In this document: piece by piece, positions 15,563 to 23,331 of the stretch | Layout of the letters: every line of letters begins with the position of its first letter | Position numbering within the stretch: the stretch's first letter is position 1 | Assembly: GCA_004556975.1 (NCBI GenBank) | Contig: SFFD01000010.1 | Location: 1-36,788, forward strand | Direction: 5' to 3' | Length of the DNA: 36,788 nt | DNA from: Oscillospiraceae bacterium | Lineage (GTDB): Bacteria; Bacillota; Clostridia; Oscillospirales; Ruminococcaceae | Made by a program: the position numbers and the translations under genes | The notes under the pieces: generated by a model | Database searches by the model: none | What the model was told of the DNA's origin: nothing | Seen by the model: the letters and a program-made list of their open reading frames with translations, nothing else

Positions 15563-15576
15563 ATATCCTCCAAAAA

Positions 15577-16065
15577 TCAGTAAGCGGGAATGAAAAAGCT
15601 CCAGGGAGCGGTGAGCACCGCCACAAAAAGAGCAAGACGGTGAACCTGACTCTTTTCAAGCCCGGTATTCTTAAAAGCGATGAACCTGTCAAAGACATAG
15701 ATAAGCGCCGACGCCGTGAGCACGGCGCAGAAAATTATAAGCGCGGAGCCTACGCCGGAAAGAGGGTTTGTAACTGCGGCGGAATAGAATGCTTCCGCAG
15801 GGGTGCCTTCAAGCAGAAAAAGAAGTGCGAAAAGAATTGCCGCAGAGATTAAATCTGCAAGAAAGCCGAGCAAAAACACCTTAAAAATACATTTTTTCCA
15901 AAGCGTTTTGCCCATTTTGCGGCAAACGAAGTGCGACGCCAAAAAAAGCACCGCTGAATCCACGGCAAAATTCACCGGAATTGTTACAAGCAAGTCCGGC
16001 GGCATAAACATAAGAAACCAAAGGGGAAAAAGAATGTTATAAAGTCGGATTTCGCTTTTCTTCAC
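15577..16065 (-). CDS. Polytopic membrane protein of unknown function
   Basis: I place the start at GTG 16065, which has AAGGAG nine bases upstream. A TTG at 16098 is in frame but lies inside polA with no ribosome binding site. The 162-residue product has about four or five membrane segments (around residues 10-30, 32-50, 58-85, 100-125 and 140-160). A positively charged loop (RKMGKTLWKKC) follows the second segment. No family is recognised. It lies between polA and pth on the same strand, 19 bases from polA and 14 from pth, so it is part of that operon. Confidence 0.7.
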   Translation of the reverse strand: MKKSEIRLYNILFPLWFLMFMPPDLLVTIPVNFAVDSAVLFLASHFVCRKMGKTLWKKCIFKVFLLGFLADLISAAILFALLFLLEGTPAEAFYSAAVTNPLSGVGSALIIFCAVLTASALIYVFDRFIAFKNTGLEKSQVHRLALFVAVLTAPWSFFIPAY

Positions 16066-16084
16066 AGGGCAGCTCTCCTTTTTT

Positions 16085-18682
16085 TTAATGCGCCGCAAGC
16101 CATGTTTTGCCTATTCCTACGGAAACCTTTAGCGGAACGGAAAGAGCGGCGGCATTTTCCATTTCATAGCGAAGAATATCAGCCGCCTTTTCGGCGCAGC
16201 TTTCTGCTGCTTCGACAATAAGCTCGTCGTGAACCTGCATAATCAGCTTTGCGTCAAGGCTTTCTTCCTCAAGGCGGCGCTGTACGCGCACCATTGCAAT
16301 TTTTATTATATCCGCGGCCGTGCCCTGAATGGGCATATTGCGGGCGACACGCTCGCCAAAGGCGCGCACGGCGCGGTTTGAGGCGGTAAGCTCCGGAAGA
16401 TAGCGCCGCCTGCCATAGGCGGTCACCGCATAGCCGCAGTTTTTCGCCTTTTCGATGGATTCCTTCATATAGCGGTCAACGCCGCTGTAATGCTTTAGAT
16501 AGCTGTTTATATAATCCTGGGCTTCCTTGTAGGAAACGCCGATGTTCTCGCCAAGGCTGAAAGCGCCGATTCCGTAAACTATGCCGAAATTGACCGCTTT
16601 TGCCCTGCTTCGCATCTGGGAGGTGACAAAATCCTCCGGCACGCCGAAAACCTGCGCGGCGGTCTGGGTATGAATATCCGTGCCGCCGGTAAAGGCGGAA
16701 ATCATATTTTTGTCGCCGGAAAGGTGGGCAAGAACGCGCAGCTCGATTTGGGAATAGTCGGCGTCAATAAGGGTTTTGCCCTCTTCCGCCACAAAAAAGC
16801 CGCGCATTCTGCTGCCAAGCTCCGTCCTTATGGGAATGTTCTGAAGGTTCGGCTCAAGGGAGCTTATGCGCCCGGTGCGTGTTTCTTTCTGGTTAAAGCG
16901 GGTGTGAACCCTGCCGTCCGGCGCAAGCGCCGCCAAAAGCCCGTCAACATAGGTGGAACGCAGCTTTGTAAGCTTGCGGTATTCCAAAATTTCGTCAACG
17001 ACGGGGTGATAGGTGCGAAGCTCCTCAAGCACGTCGGCGCTTGTGGAATAGCCGCTTTTGGTCTTTTTCTTTGCGGGAAGGCCAAGCTTTTCAAAAAGGA
17101 TTACCCCAAGCTGCTTCGGCGAAAGAATGTTGAATTTTTCCCCCGCAAGTTCGTAAACAAGCGCTTCCTTTTCGTCAATTTTTGCGGAAAGCTCTTTTTC
17201 AAATTCGCGTATGCCGTCCGGGTCAAGCTTAAATCCGGAAAGCTCCATTTCGGCAAGAACGGCAGCCAGGGGCAGTTCGATTTCAAAAAGAAGTTTTGCT
17301 TCGCCGCAGCTTTCAAGCTCTTTTAAAAGCAAATCGCAAAGCGAGCCGAAAACCGCCGCTTTATTAAGAATTTCCGCGTGTCCGTCGGGAATTTCAGAAA
17401 GCTCCGACGCTTTTGCGTGATAAATCTGGGCAAGGCGAAGAACGGAATAATCATCGCCGGTTACGCTTAAAATATATCCCGCAAGACCGGAATCCATAAC
17501 GCAGTTGTTAACCTTTGAACCGTGGCAGACTGCCCAGCGGCAAAGGAATTTCAAATCATCCGTGCGTTTTTCGGAAGGCGAAGCAAGAAAAGCACCGAAG
17601 GCGGAATTAAAGAAAAATCCGTCGTTTTCAAAAAGGTATATTTTATCATTTGCGATAACCGCGGCGGACAGAAGGTCGTCGCCCGCGGCTTCAAAAAGCA
17701 CGTCTGCCGACGGAAGATTAGCAAGCTTTGCCAAAAGGGAGCAGTCCGCCGCTTCCACGGTGATTTTGCCGCGGATTTCTGCCCGCTCCGGCTGTATTTC
17801 GGGAACCTTTGCGGGGTCAAGACCAAGGCGGTCAATCATCTTGTACATTTCAAGGCGGGCTAAAAGCACGGCCGCGGCGGCTTCGTCCCCGGGCGCTTTT
17901 CGGTAATCCTCAAGATTTTCTGAAATGGGCGCAAAGCGGTCGATTTTGCCAAGGCGAAGGCTGAGCATGGCGGAATCTTTTCCGGCTTCCAGCTTTTTGA
18001 GCACGGAAGGCTTTGCCTCAATTTCACCAAGGTGCTCATATATATAATCAACGCTGTGATAGCGCCCGATTAAATCAAGGGCGGTTTTCTCCCCTATTCC
18101 GGGAACGCCGGGGATGTTGTCGCTGGAATCGCCCATAAGCGCCTTTACCTGAATAAGCTCTTTTGGGGTAACGCCGTATTTTTCCATAACGGCGTCCTCG
18201 TCCATCATTTCAGAGACGGAAGCGCCCATTTTTGTGGAAGCAAGGCGCACCTTTGTGTGCGGGCCGATAAGCTGAAGGCTGTCGCGGTCGCCGGTGGAGA
18301 TGAAGCATTCGCCGCCCTGCTCTTCGCAAAGGCGCGAGATTGTGCCGAGAATGTCGTCGGCTTCCCACCCCTCCGTTTCAATTACCGGGTAGCCAAGGTC
18401 GCGCAAAAGCTCCTTTATCACGGGGAACTGGTCAAGAAGCTCTTTCGGCGTTGGGTGCCGCCCCGCCTTATATTCGCCGTACATTTTGTGGCGGAAGGTC
18501 GGCGCGTGAACGTCAAAGGCAAAAACAACGGCGTCGGGCTTTACCTCCGCCATTGAGGAAAGCAATATGTTAAGAAAACCGTATATTGCGTTGGTAAAAA
18601 AACCATCCTTTGTGGTAAGCACTTTTATTCCGTAATAAGCGCGGTTCATAATGCTGTTTGAATCTACCGCAAGAATACGCAT
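16085..18682 (-). CDS. polA: DNA polymerase I
   Basis: Pol I removes RNA primers and fills gaps in replication and repair. The N-terminal 5' nuclease (about residues 1-290) shows AVDSNSIMNRAYYG, EGWEADDILGT, STGDRDSLQL and GDSSDNIPGVPGIGEKTA. The polymerase domain shows motif A DADYSQIELR (about 640), motif B RAKAVNFGIVYG (about 690) and motif C QVHDEL (about 815). The middle 3'-5' exonuclease-like region has lost its metal-binding acids: the DxE motif reads VLFEAAGDD. It therefore probably does not proofread, as in many Gram-positive Pol I enzymes. Length 865; ATG with GGAGG. First gene of the minus-strand operon. Confidence 0.96.
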   Translation of the reverse strand: MRILAVDSNSIMNRAYYGIKVLTTKDGFFTNAIYGFLNILLSSMAEVKPDAVVFAFDVHAPTFRHKMYGEYKAGRHPTPKELLDQFPVIKELLRDLGYPVIETEGWEADDILGTISRLCEEQGGECFISTGDRDSLQLIGPHTKVRLASTKMGASVSEMMDEDAVMEKYGVTPKELIQVKALMGDSSDNIPGVPGIGEKTALDLIGRYHSVDYIYEHLGEIEAKPSVLKKLEAGKDSAMLSLRLGKIDRFAPISENLEDYRKAPGDEAAAAVLLARLEMYKMIDRLGLDPAKVPEIQPERAEIRGKITVEAADCSLLAKLANLPSADVLFEAAGDDLLSAAVIANDKIYLFENDGFFFNSAFGAFLASPSEKRTDDLKFLCRWAVCHGSKVNNCVMDSGLAGYILSVTGDDYSVLRLAQIYHAKASELSEIPDGHAEILNKAAVFGSLCDLLLKELESCGEAKLLFEIELPLAAVLAEMELSGFKLDPDGIREFEKELSAKIDEKEALVYELAGEKFNILSPKQLGVILFEKLGLPAKKKTKSGYSTSADVLEELRTYHPVVDEILEYRKLTKLRSTYVDGLLAALAPDGRVHTRFNQKETRTGRISSLEPNLQNIPIRTELGSRMRGFFVAEEGKTLIDADYSQIELRVLAHLSGDKNMISAFTGGTDIHTQTAAQVFGVPEDFVTSQMRSRAKAVNFGIVYGIGAFSLGENIGVSYKEAQDYINSYLKHYSGVDRYMKESIEKAKNCGYAVTAYGRRRYLPELTASNRAVRAFGERVARNMPIQGTAADIIKIAMVRVQRRLEEESLDAKLIMQVHDELIVEAAESCAEKAADILRYEMENAAALSVPLKVSVGIGKTWLAAH

Positions 18683-18718
18683 GCTTCTTCCTCCGTTTTT
18701 ATTTATAGGATTTATAAG

Positions 18719-18759
18719 AATAATTATAGCATATAATTTTAAGCTATGCTATAATTATT
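18719..18759. promoter_or_regulatory. Perfect palindrome in the polA / M23 divergent promoter region
   Basis: Fifteen-base arms (18719-18733 and 18745-18759) are perfect complements around an 11-base spacer. Each arm contains a TATAAT-type -10 pointing outward: 18723-18728 toward polA and 18750-18755 toward the M23 gene. The -35 regions are poor. It may be a shared operator or a mirrored pair of promoters. Confidence 0.55.
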
Positions 18760-18826
18760 TTGTATAGCGGAAAATTCCGCCGCGGAAAGGGAATATGCAA
18801 TATTTTTTGCTGAAAGGTAAAAATTT

Positions 18827-19840
18827 ATGAAACGAAAGTTTTTTTTAAAGGCACTTATATTATTGGCGGGCGCCGCGCTGGCGGCGCAGCTTTGCGCGTG
18901 CAGCGTGCCCGCAGGCAACGTGATAAGCGGACAAGGAAGTCTTTCTTACTCGGAAGAAAGCGAAGCTTCTCTTTCGGAAGCGGAGCAGTCATCAGAGCCG
19001 GAGCAGTCATCAGAGCCGGAGGAGGTTTTGCAGCCGAAAATAACCCTTTCGTCAAACGAGGTTCAGCGCGGAAGCTTTATGATTGTGCGAATTGAAAATT
19101 ATGACGGCAAAGCCGTTGAATATAAAGACTTTCTTGGATATGAGAGAAGCTTTTTTGAATATGACGGCGGTTGGCTTTCGCTTATTCCCGTAAAAACCGC
19201 CGCCAAAGCCGGAAACTATGTGCTTACCATAATTCTTGACGGAGTTCGTTATGACAACGACATAACCGTTACGGAGCGGGATTTTGAAGAGCAGTATCTG
19301 ACTGTTTCTCCCTCAACGCTTGAACAGACCCTTGAAAGCGACTATGCCCAAACGGAATTTTACGAAAAAGCGGAGCCCATGAAAAAGGTTTTCACCCCGC
19401 AAAAGCTTTGGAACGGCGAGTTTATTTGCCCGCTGGAGGCGGAATATAAGGTTTCGACAAGCTTCGGCACACACCGCACCTTTTCCAACGGCGCCACGGA
19501 AAGGCACAATGCCGTTGACATGGCCGCAAAGGGCGGCACGCCGGTTTTGGCAACAAACAGCGGCAGCGTAATTTTTGCGCAGTATCTTCAGCTTACGGGA
19601 AACACGGTTATTATTGACCACGGCATGGGGGTATTAAGCTGGCATTACCATATGCGTTCAATAGATGTAAACGAGGGCGATTTTGTGGAAAAGGGCACAA
19701 AAATAGGCGAAGTGGGAACCACGGGTCTTTCAACGGGAAACCACCTTCATTTCGGAATTACCGTGGGCGGAATTTTTACCGACCCCATGAAAGTTGTGGG
19801 AACGGAACCTCAAATTGATTTTTGGAAGGCGGAAGCTTGA
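18827..19840 (+). CDS. M23-family peptidoglycan endopeptidase, probable lipoprotein
   Basis: The first 25 residues form a lipoprotein signal (hydrophobic stretch then LCAC, lipid attachment at Cys25). A Ser/Glu/Pro linker contains two exact 18-base tandem copies (18983-19018) encoding SSEPEQ-type repeats. An M23-associated beta domain follows at about residues 65-150. The LytM/M23 domain occupies roughly residues 200-330 with zinc ligands in RHNAVD (HxxxD) and HLHF. All ligands are present, so it should be an active metallopeptidase cutting cell-wall cross-links. The ATG follows GAAAGG. The stop overlaps the dusB start by one base (TGATG), implying coupling. Confidence 0.88.
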   Translation: MKRKFFLKALILLAGAALAAQLCACSVPAGNVISGQGSLSYSEESEASLSEAEQSSEPEQSSEPEEVLQPKITLSSNEVQRGSFMIVRIENYDGKAVEYKDFLGYERSFFEYDGGWLSLIPVKTAAKAGNYVLTIILDGVRYDNDITVTERDFEEQYLTVSPSTLEQTLESDYAQTEFYEKAEPMKKVFTPQKLWNGEFICPLEAEYKVSTSFGTHRTFSNGATERHNAVDMAAKGGTPVLATNSGSVIFAQYLQLTGNTVIIDHGMGVLSWHYHMRSIDVNEGDFVEKGTKIGEVGTTGLSTGNHLHFGITVGGIFTDPMKVVGTEPQIDFWKAEA

Positions 19841-20808
19841 TGAAAATAGGAAATATCGAATTGCCGAAAACCGCGGCGCTTGCCCCCCTTGCAGGGGTGG
19901 CTGACCGCGCAATGAGGGAAATTTCAAGGGAATACGGCGCCTGTTGGACGGTGGGCGAAATGACAAGCTCAAAAGGGCTTTCTTACGGAAGCAGAAAATC
20001 GGCGGAGCTTCTTGAAATAGGCGAAGCCGAAAGGCCCACCGCCGTTCAGCTTTTCGGAAGCGAACCGGAAACCATGGCCCTTGCGGCGAAAATGGCGCTT
20101 GAATATAAGCCGGAGGCCATCGACATAAATTTCGGCTGCCCCGTTCCCAAAGTTGCGGGAAACGGGGGCGGAAGCGCCCTGATGAAGGACCCAAAGCTTG
20201 CCGGACGCATTGTTGAGGCGGTGGTGCGGGCTGTGGATATTCCCGTTACCGTAAAGTTTCGTGCCGGCTGGGACAGCGAGCATATAAACGCCGTGGAATT
20301 TGCAAAAATCTGCGAGGACGCCGGCGCGGCCGCCCTTACGGTTCACGGAAGAACCAGAATGCAGATGTTTGCGCCGCCTGTGGACCTTGATATAATCCGC
20401 AGGGTGAAAGAGACGGTAAGCATTCCCGTAATCGGCAACGGAGATATAGATTCGCCGGAGGCGGCAAAAAGAATGTATGACGAAACGGGCTGCGACCTTG
20501 TTATGGTCGGCCGCGCAGCCATGGGCAACCCGTGGATATTCCGCCGGATAGAACACTATATGCAAACCGGCGAGCTGCTTTCGGAACCCACGCCGAAAGA
20601 GAGAATGACCGTCCTGAAAAAACACGTTGAGCTGCTTTGCAGATACAAAGGGGAATATATAGGCATGAGAGAAGCGCGCAAACATTCCTCATGGTATATT
20701 AAAGGCATGCGCGGCGCTTCCGAATTCAGGCGGGAATGCGGAGAAATTACTTCGCCCGAGGATCTTGAAAGGCTTATTGACAGGGTGCTCGGTTCCTGCG
20801 AAGAATGA
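19840..20808 (+). CDS. dusB: tRNA-dihydrouridine synthase, DusB type
   Basis: This flavin enzyme reduces specific uridines in tRNA. The TIM-barrel shows APLAGVADRAMR, AVQLFGSEP, the catalytic Cys in NFGCPVPKV, GNGGGSAL, HGRTRMQMF and the phosphate-binding GNGDI and VGRAAMGNPW. I choose ATG 19840, which overlaps the M23 stop, giving 322 residues; the TTG at 19822 is too close to the same ribosome binding site. No clear terminator follows, and the next 414 bases are gene-free. Confidence 0.94.
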   Translation: MKIGNIELPKTAALAPLAGVADRAMREISREYGACWTVGEMTSSKGLSYGSRKSAELLEIGEAERPTAVQLFGSEPETMALAAKMALEYKPEAIDINFGCPVPKVAGNGGGSALMKDPKLAGRIVEAVVRAVDIPVTVKFRAGWDSEHINAVEFAKICEDAGAAALTVHGRTRMQMFAPPVDLDIIRRVKETVSIPVIGNGDIDSPEAAKRMYDETGCDLVMVGRAAMGNPWIFRRIEHYMQTGELLSEPTPKERMTVLKKHVELLCRYKGEYIGMREARKHSSWYIKGMRGASEFRRECGEITSPEDLERLIDRVLGSCEE

Positions 20809-20998
20809 AGGCAGAACGGGCGCTTCCTGCACGGAATCTGCCTCTGAAAAAGCACCGAATGAATAAAAAGCGAGCACTATTCACATTTCCCAATTTGTTA
20901 CAAGACTATGAACAAATATAATCTAAAGTATTAAATCGACGAATTCCACAGCTAAAAAAGTTACTAATCCCATTATAAAGCGGTTTTGTTGATTACTA

Positions 20999-21165
20999 TG
21001 TTGAAAATGTTGAAAACCTTTAATTTTTAGGTGTTGAAAGCTGAAAAAACAAAGTTTTCAACATAAAGAATGTTGAAAGGGTTGAAAAGTGCTCATAAAA
21101 ACCGCTTTTTCAAGCGGTTGAGCACAAAAAGAAACTTTCTTTATCCAAAAAATTACTGTGGAAAA
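20999..21165. repeat. Cluster of DnaA-box-like 9-mers
   Basis: TGTTGAAAA (reverse of TTTTCAACA) occurs at 20999-21007 and 21008-21016 in tandem, and TTTTCAACA at 21055-21063. One-mismatch forms are at 21032-21040, 21071-21079 and 21080-21088. TGTGGAAAA (reverse of TTTTCCACA) is at 21157-21165, and TTATCCAAA at 21141-21149. The last two differ by one base from the canonical DnaA box TTATCCACA. DnaA binding is inferred. Confidence 0.5.
21089..21125. repeat. Two-stage hairpin with TGAGCAC arms
   Basis: Outer 7-base arms GTGCTCA (21089-21095) and TGAGCAC (21119-21125) enclose an inner 7-bp stem AACCGCT/AGCGGTT (21100-21106 and 21113-21119, sharing one base). On the minus strand the inner stem is followed by TTTTTAT, so it could terminate leftward transcription. 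No minus-strand gene lies nearby. Confidence 0.55.
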
Positions 21166-21222
21166 GTCAAAATGAGCACGAAAAACCAAAGTAAAAAAGG
21201 AAAAAAACGGGTGAGGTAAAAA

Positions 21223-22341
21223 GTGAATATTTTTCCCGAAGCGGGGATGTATATTCATGTCCCCTTTTGCATATCAAAATGCAAATATTGCGACTTTTAT
21301 TCCCTTACAAATAAAGAAGAACTTATGCCCGAATATGTAAAAAGGCTTAAAAATGCGCTGGAATATTACCGAAACCGCTATGCAAGGCGTTATAACTCTT
21401 TGTATTTCGGCGGCGGAACGCCTCTGCTTTTGGGGGAAGAACACCTTTGCGACATTATGGCAAGCGCTGCCCCGCTTCTTTCAAAGCGGGCAGAGGTTAC
21501 GGCGGAGGGAAACCCCGCAGCGGGCGGCAAAATTGATTTCGGCGCGCTTAAAGCCGCCGGAGTCAACCGCATTTCCCTGGGACTTCAAAGCTCAAACGAG
21601 CGGGAGCTTGCCGCCCTGGGAAGGATTCATTCGCCAAAGGACGCCGAGGATACGGTAAAGGCGGCGCAAAGGGCGGGAATTGAAAATATTTCTCTTGACA
21701 TTATGATAGGAATTCCCTATCAGACGAAGGAAAGCCTTATTGAAAGCGCGCGCTTTTGTGCCGCCCTTGGGGCAAAGCACATTTCGGCATATATGCTTAA
21801 AATTGAAGAGAGCACTCCACTGGCGTTGTCCCCCCTGCGGCTGCTCTGTGCCGGAGAGGACGAAACCGCAGAGCTTTATCTTTCCCTTTGCGGCGAGCTT
21901 TCGCGCCTTGGCTTTGAGCAATACGAAATATCGAATTTTGCGAAACCGGGGTTTGAATCCCGCCACAACCTTAAATATTGGCGCTGTGAGGAATATCTCG
22001 GCATAGGCCCCGCCGCACATTCCTTTATGGAGGGTCGCCGCTTTTATTTTGACAGGGACATAAACGAATTTATGACAAAGCCTTTCGGCGAGCAGGAGCG
22101 CGAGGAAGGCAGCGGCGGCGGCGCGGAGGAATTTGCAATGCTTAGGCTGCGCCTTACAGAGGGGCTTGACACGGCGGAGCTTGCGGAAAAATATCCGGAC
22201 GCAAACGCCGAAGGCATTCTTCGCAGGGCGGCGCTTTATGTTCCCGCAGGGCTTGTGAATATTGAAGGAAAAAGAATCAGCTTTACGCCAAAGGGTTTTT
22301 TGCTTTCAAACACCCTTACGGCGGAAATTCTTTATGAATAA
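21223..22341 (+). CDS. hemW: HemW-type radical SAM protein (heme chaperone family)
   Basis: The protein has the radical-SAM cluster CISKCKYC (Cys16, Cys20, Cys23) followed by DF, as in HemW; HemN proteins carry a fourth Cys. Other family blocks are YFGGGTP, RISLGLQSSNERELAALGRIH, SLDIMIGIPYQT, YEISNFAKPG and SRHNLKYW with the His linked to heme binding. Length (372) is typical. HemW proteins bind heme and are often mis-annotated as coproporphyrinogen oxidases. Start is GTG 21223 behind GGGTGAGG. The cyclophilin gene follows after 14 bases. Confidence 0.9.
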   Translation: MNIFPEAGMYIHVPFCISKCKYCDFYSLTNKEELMPEYVKRLKNALEYYRNRYARRYNSLYFGGGTPLLLGEEHLCDIMASAAPLLSKRAEVTAEGNPAAGGKIDFGALKAAGVNRISLGLQSSNERELAALGRIHSPKDAEDTVKAAQRAGIENISLDIMIGIPYQTKESLIESARFCAALGAKHISAYMLKIEESTPLALSPLRLLCAGEDETAELYLSLCGELSRLGFEQYEISNFAKPGFESRHNLKYWRCEEYLGIGPAAHSFMEGRRFYFDRDINEFMTKPFGEQEREEGSGGGAEEFAMLRLRLTEGLDTAELAEKYPDANAEGILRRAALYVPAGLVNIEGKRISFTPKGFLLSNTLTAEILYE

Positions 22342-22355
22342 CGAAAGGAGAAAAA

Positions 22356-23147
22356 ATGAGCAGAAAGAAAAACCCGGCGGCGCTTATTGCCGGAATTGCG
22401 GCGACGGTAATCGGAGTTTCAATAATTGCGGTGGCGGTGCTTGCGGTGGCGGGCATAATAACCTTTGACAAACCGGTGGGAAGCGCAAGCGCCGACAAAG
22501 CCGAAAACGAAGAGCCGTCGGCGGTTATTGCCGAAGCAAAAAACAAGGACCTTGAATGGCAGACGGCAGAGCTTTCTTCGGAGGACATAACCGCAACGGT
22601 GGAAACCGAAGCGGGCAGCTTTGTAATCAAGCTTTATCCCGGCGCCGCGGCGGACAGATTCACCCTGCTTGCCGGGGACGGAAGCTTTGCTTCCGTCGGG
22701 TTTTCAACCCTTGCGGAAAATATGTTCATACAGTGCCCTGCCATTTCCGAAGAAACCTTCGGCGCGGAACAGAACGAGCTTGGCTGTATTTACGGCGCGG
22801 TGGGCTTTGCCATGGACGGCGAAGAAATTTCAGATTCGCTTTTTGCGGTGACCGCAAAGACCCTTTCGGGAATGAGCCGCGCATATATGGACGAGCACGG
22901 ATTTTCCTCACAGAGAGCCGAGCTTTATGAAAGCCTTGGCGGAATGCCCGAATATGAGGGAAGGGTGTTTATATTCGGTCAGGTAATTTCGGGCTTTGAG
23001 GTGCTTGATTCCATTGCCGAAGGCAGGACGAGCGGCTATACCGGCGGCTATGCCGCAGAAAACCCGGTGAAAATTATTTCGGTAAGCATAAATCCCCCCG
23101 AAGTTGAAGAAAGCGAGCCTGAAAGCGAAGCGGAAGGACAAAATTAG
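22356..23147 (+). CDS. Membrane-anchored cyclophilin-like protein, divergent
   Basis: Residues 8-35 form one membrane helix, probably an uncleaved anchor, and the rest should lie outside the cell. From about residue 78 the protein follows the cyclophilin fold (ITATVETEAGSFVIKLYPGAAADRFTLLAGDGSFASVGFSTLAENMFIQCP, ending VFIFGQVISGFEVLDSIAEG). The catalytic FHRV-type segment with its Arg is replaced by FSTLAEN, and the usual SQFFI block reads DSLFAV. Prolyl isomerase activity is therefore doubtful. The last 15 residues are acidic. ATG with GAAAGGAG; probably in an operon with hemW; a terminator follows at 23290. Confidence 0.78.
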   Translation: MSRKKNPAALIAGIAATVIGVSIIAVAVLAVAGIITFDKPVGSASADKAENEEPSAVIAEAKNKDLEWQTAELSSEDITATVETEAGSFVIKLYPGAAADRFTLLAGDGSFASVGFSTLAENMFIQCPAISEETFGAEQNELGCIYGAVGFAMDGEEISDSLFAVTAKTLSGMSRAYMDEHGFSSQRAELYESLGGMPEYEGRVFIFGQVISGFEVLDSIAEGRTSGYTGGYAAENPVKIISVSINPPEVEESEPESEAEGQN

Positions 23148-23289
23148 GCGCCGTGCAGAAAGAAAAGGAAGATTCCGAAAGCAAAGGCGCGCGGCAAAAA
23201 GACGGTGCGGCGGGCGGCGGCGAACCGAGCGTGAGCGAGAGCGCCGCCGAAATTCGGAATGCGCCGGCGCAGGTTTTAAATGAGCAAAT

Positions 23290-23318
23290 AAAAAAGTCCG
23301 GCGAGGCCGGACTTTTTT
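23290..23318. terminator. Bidirectional terminator between the cyclophilin and M50 genes
   Basis: Perfect 13-base arms (23290-23302 and 23306-23318), AAAAAAGTCCGGC and its complement, flank a GAG loop. The A and T runs let it serve both converging genes. Confidence 0.92.
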
Positions 23319-23331
23319 ATTTTTGCAAAAA

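Larger units (their letters stand above)
20809..21222. other. 414-bp gene-free stretch with DnaA-box-like cluster
   Basis: No ORF is supported. The left 180 bases are AT-rich without recognisable elements. From 20999 to 21165 there is a dense set of TTTTCAACA/TTTTCCACA-like 9-mers and a two-part hairpin (21089-21125). A further TGAGCAC copy lies at 21173. The right end carries the GGGTGAGG ribosome binding site of hemW. Confidence 0.65.

Noticed and set aside
16066..16098. Longer TTG start for the membrane gene between polA and pth
   Set aside because: It sits within polA with no ribosome binding site, while GTG 16065 has AAGGAG at good spacing.
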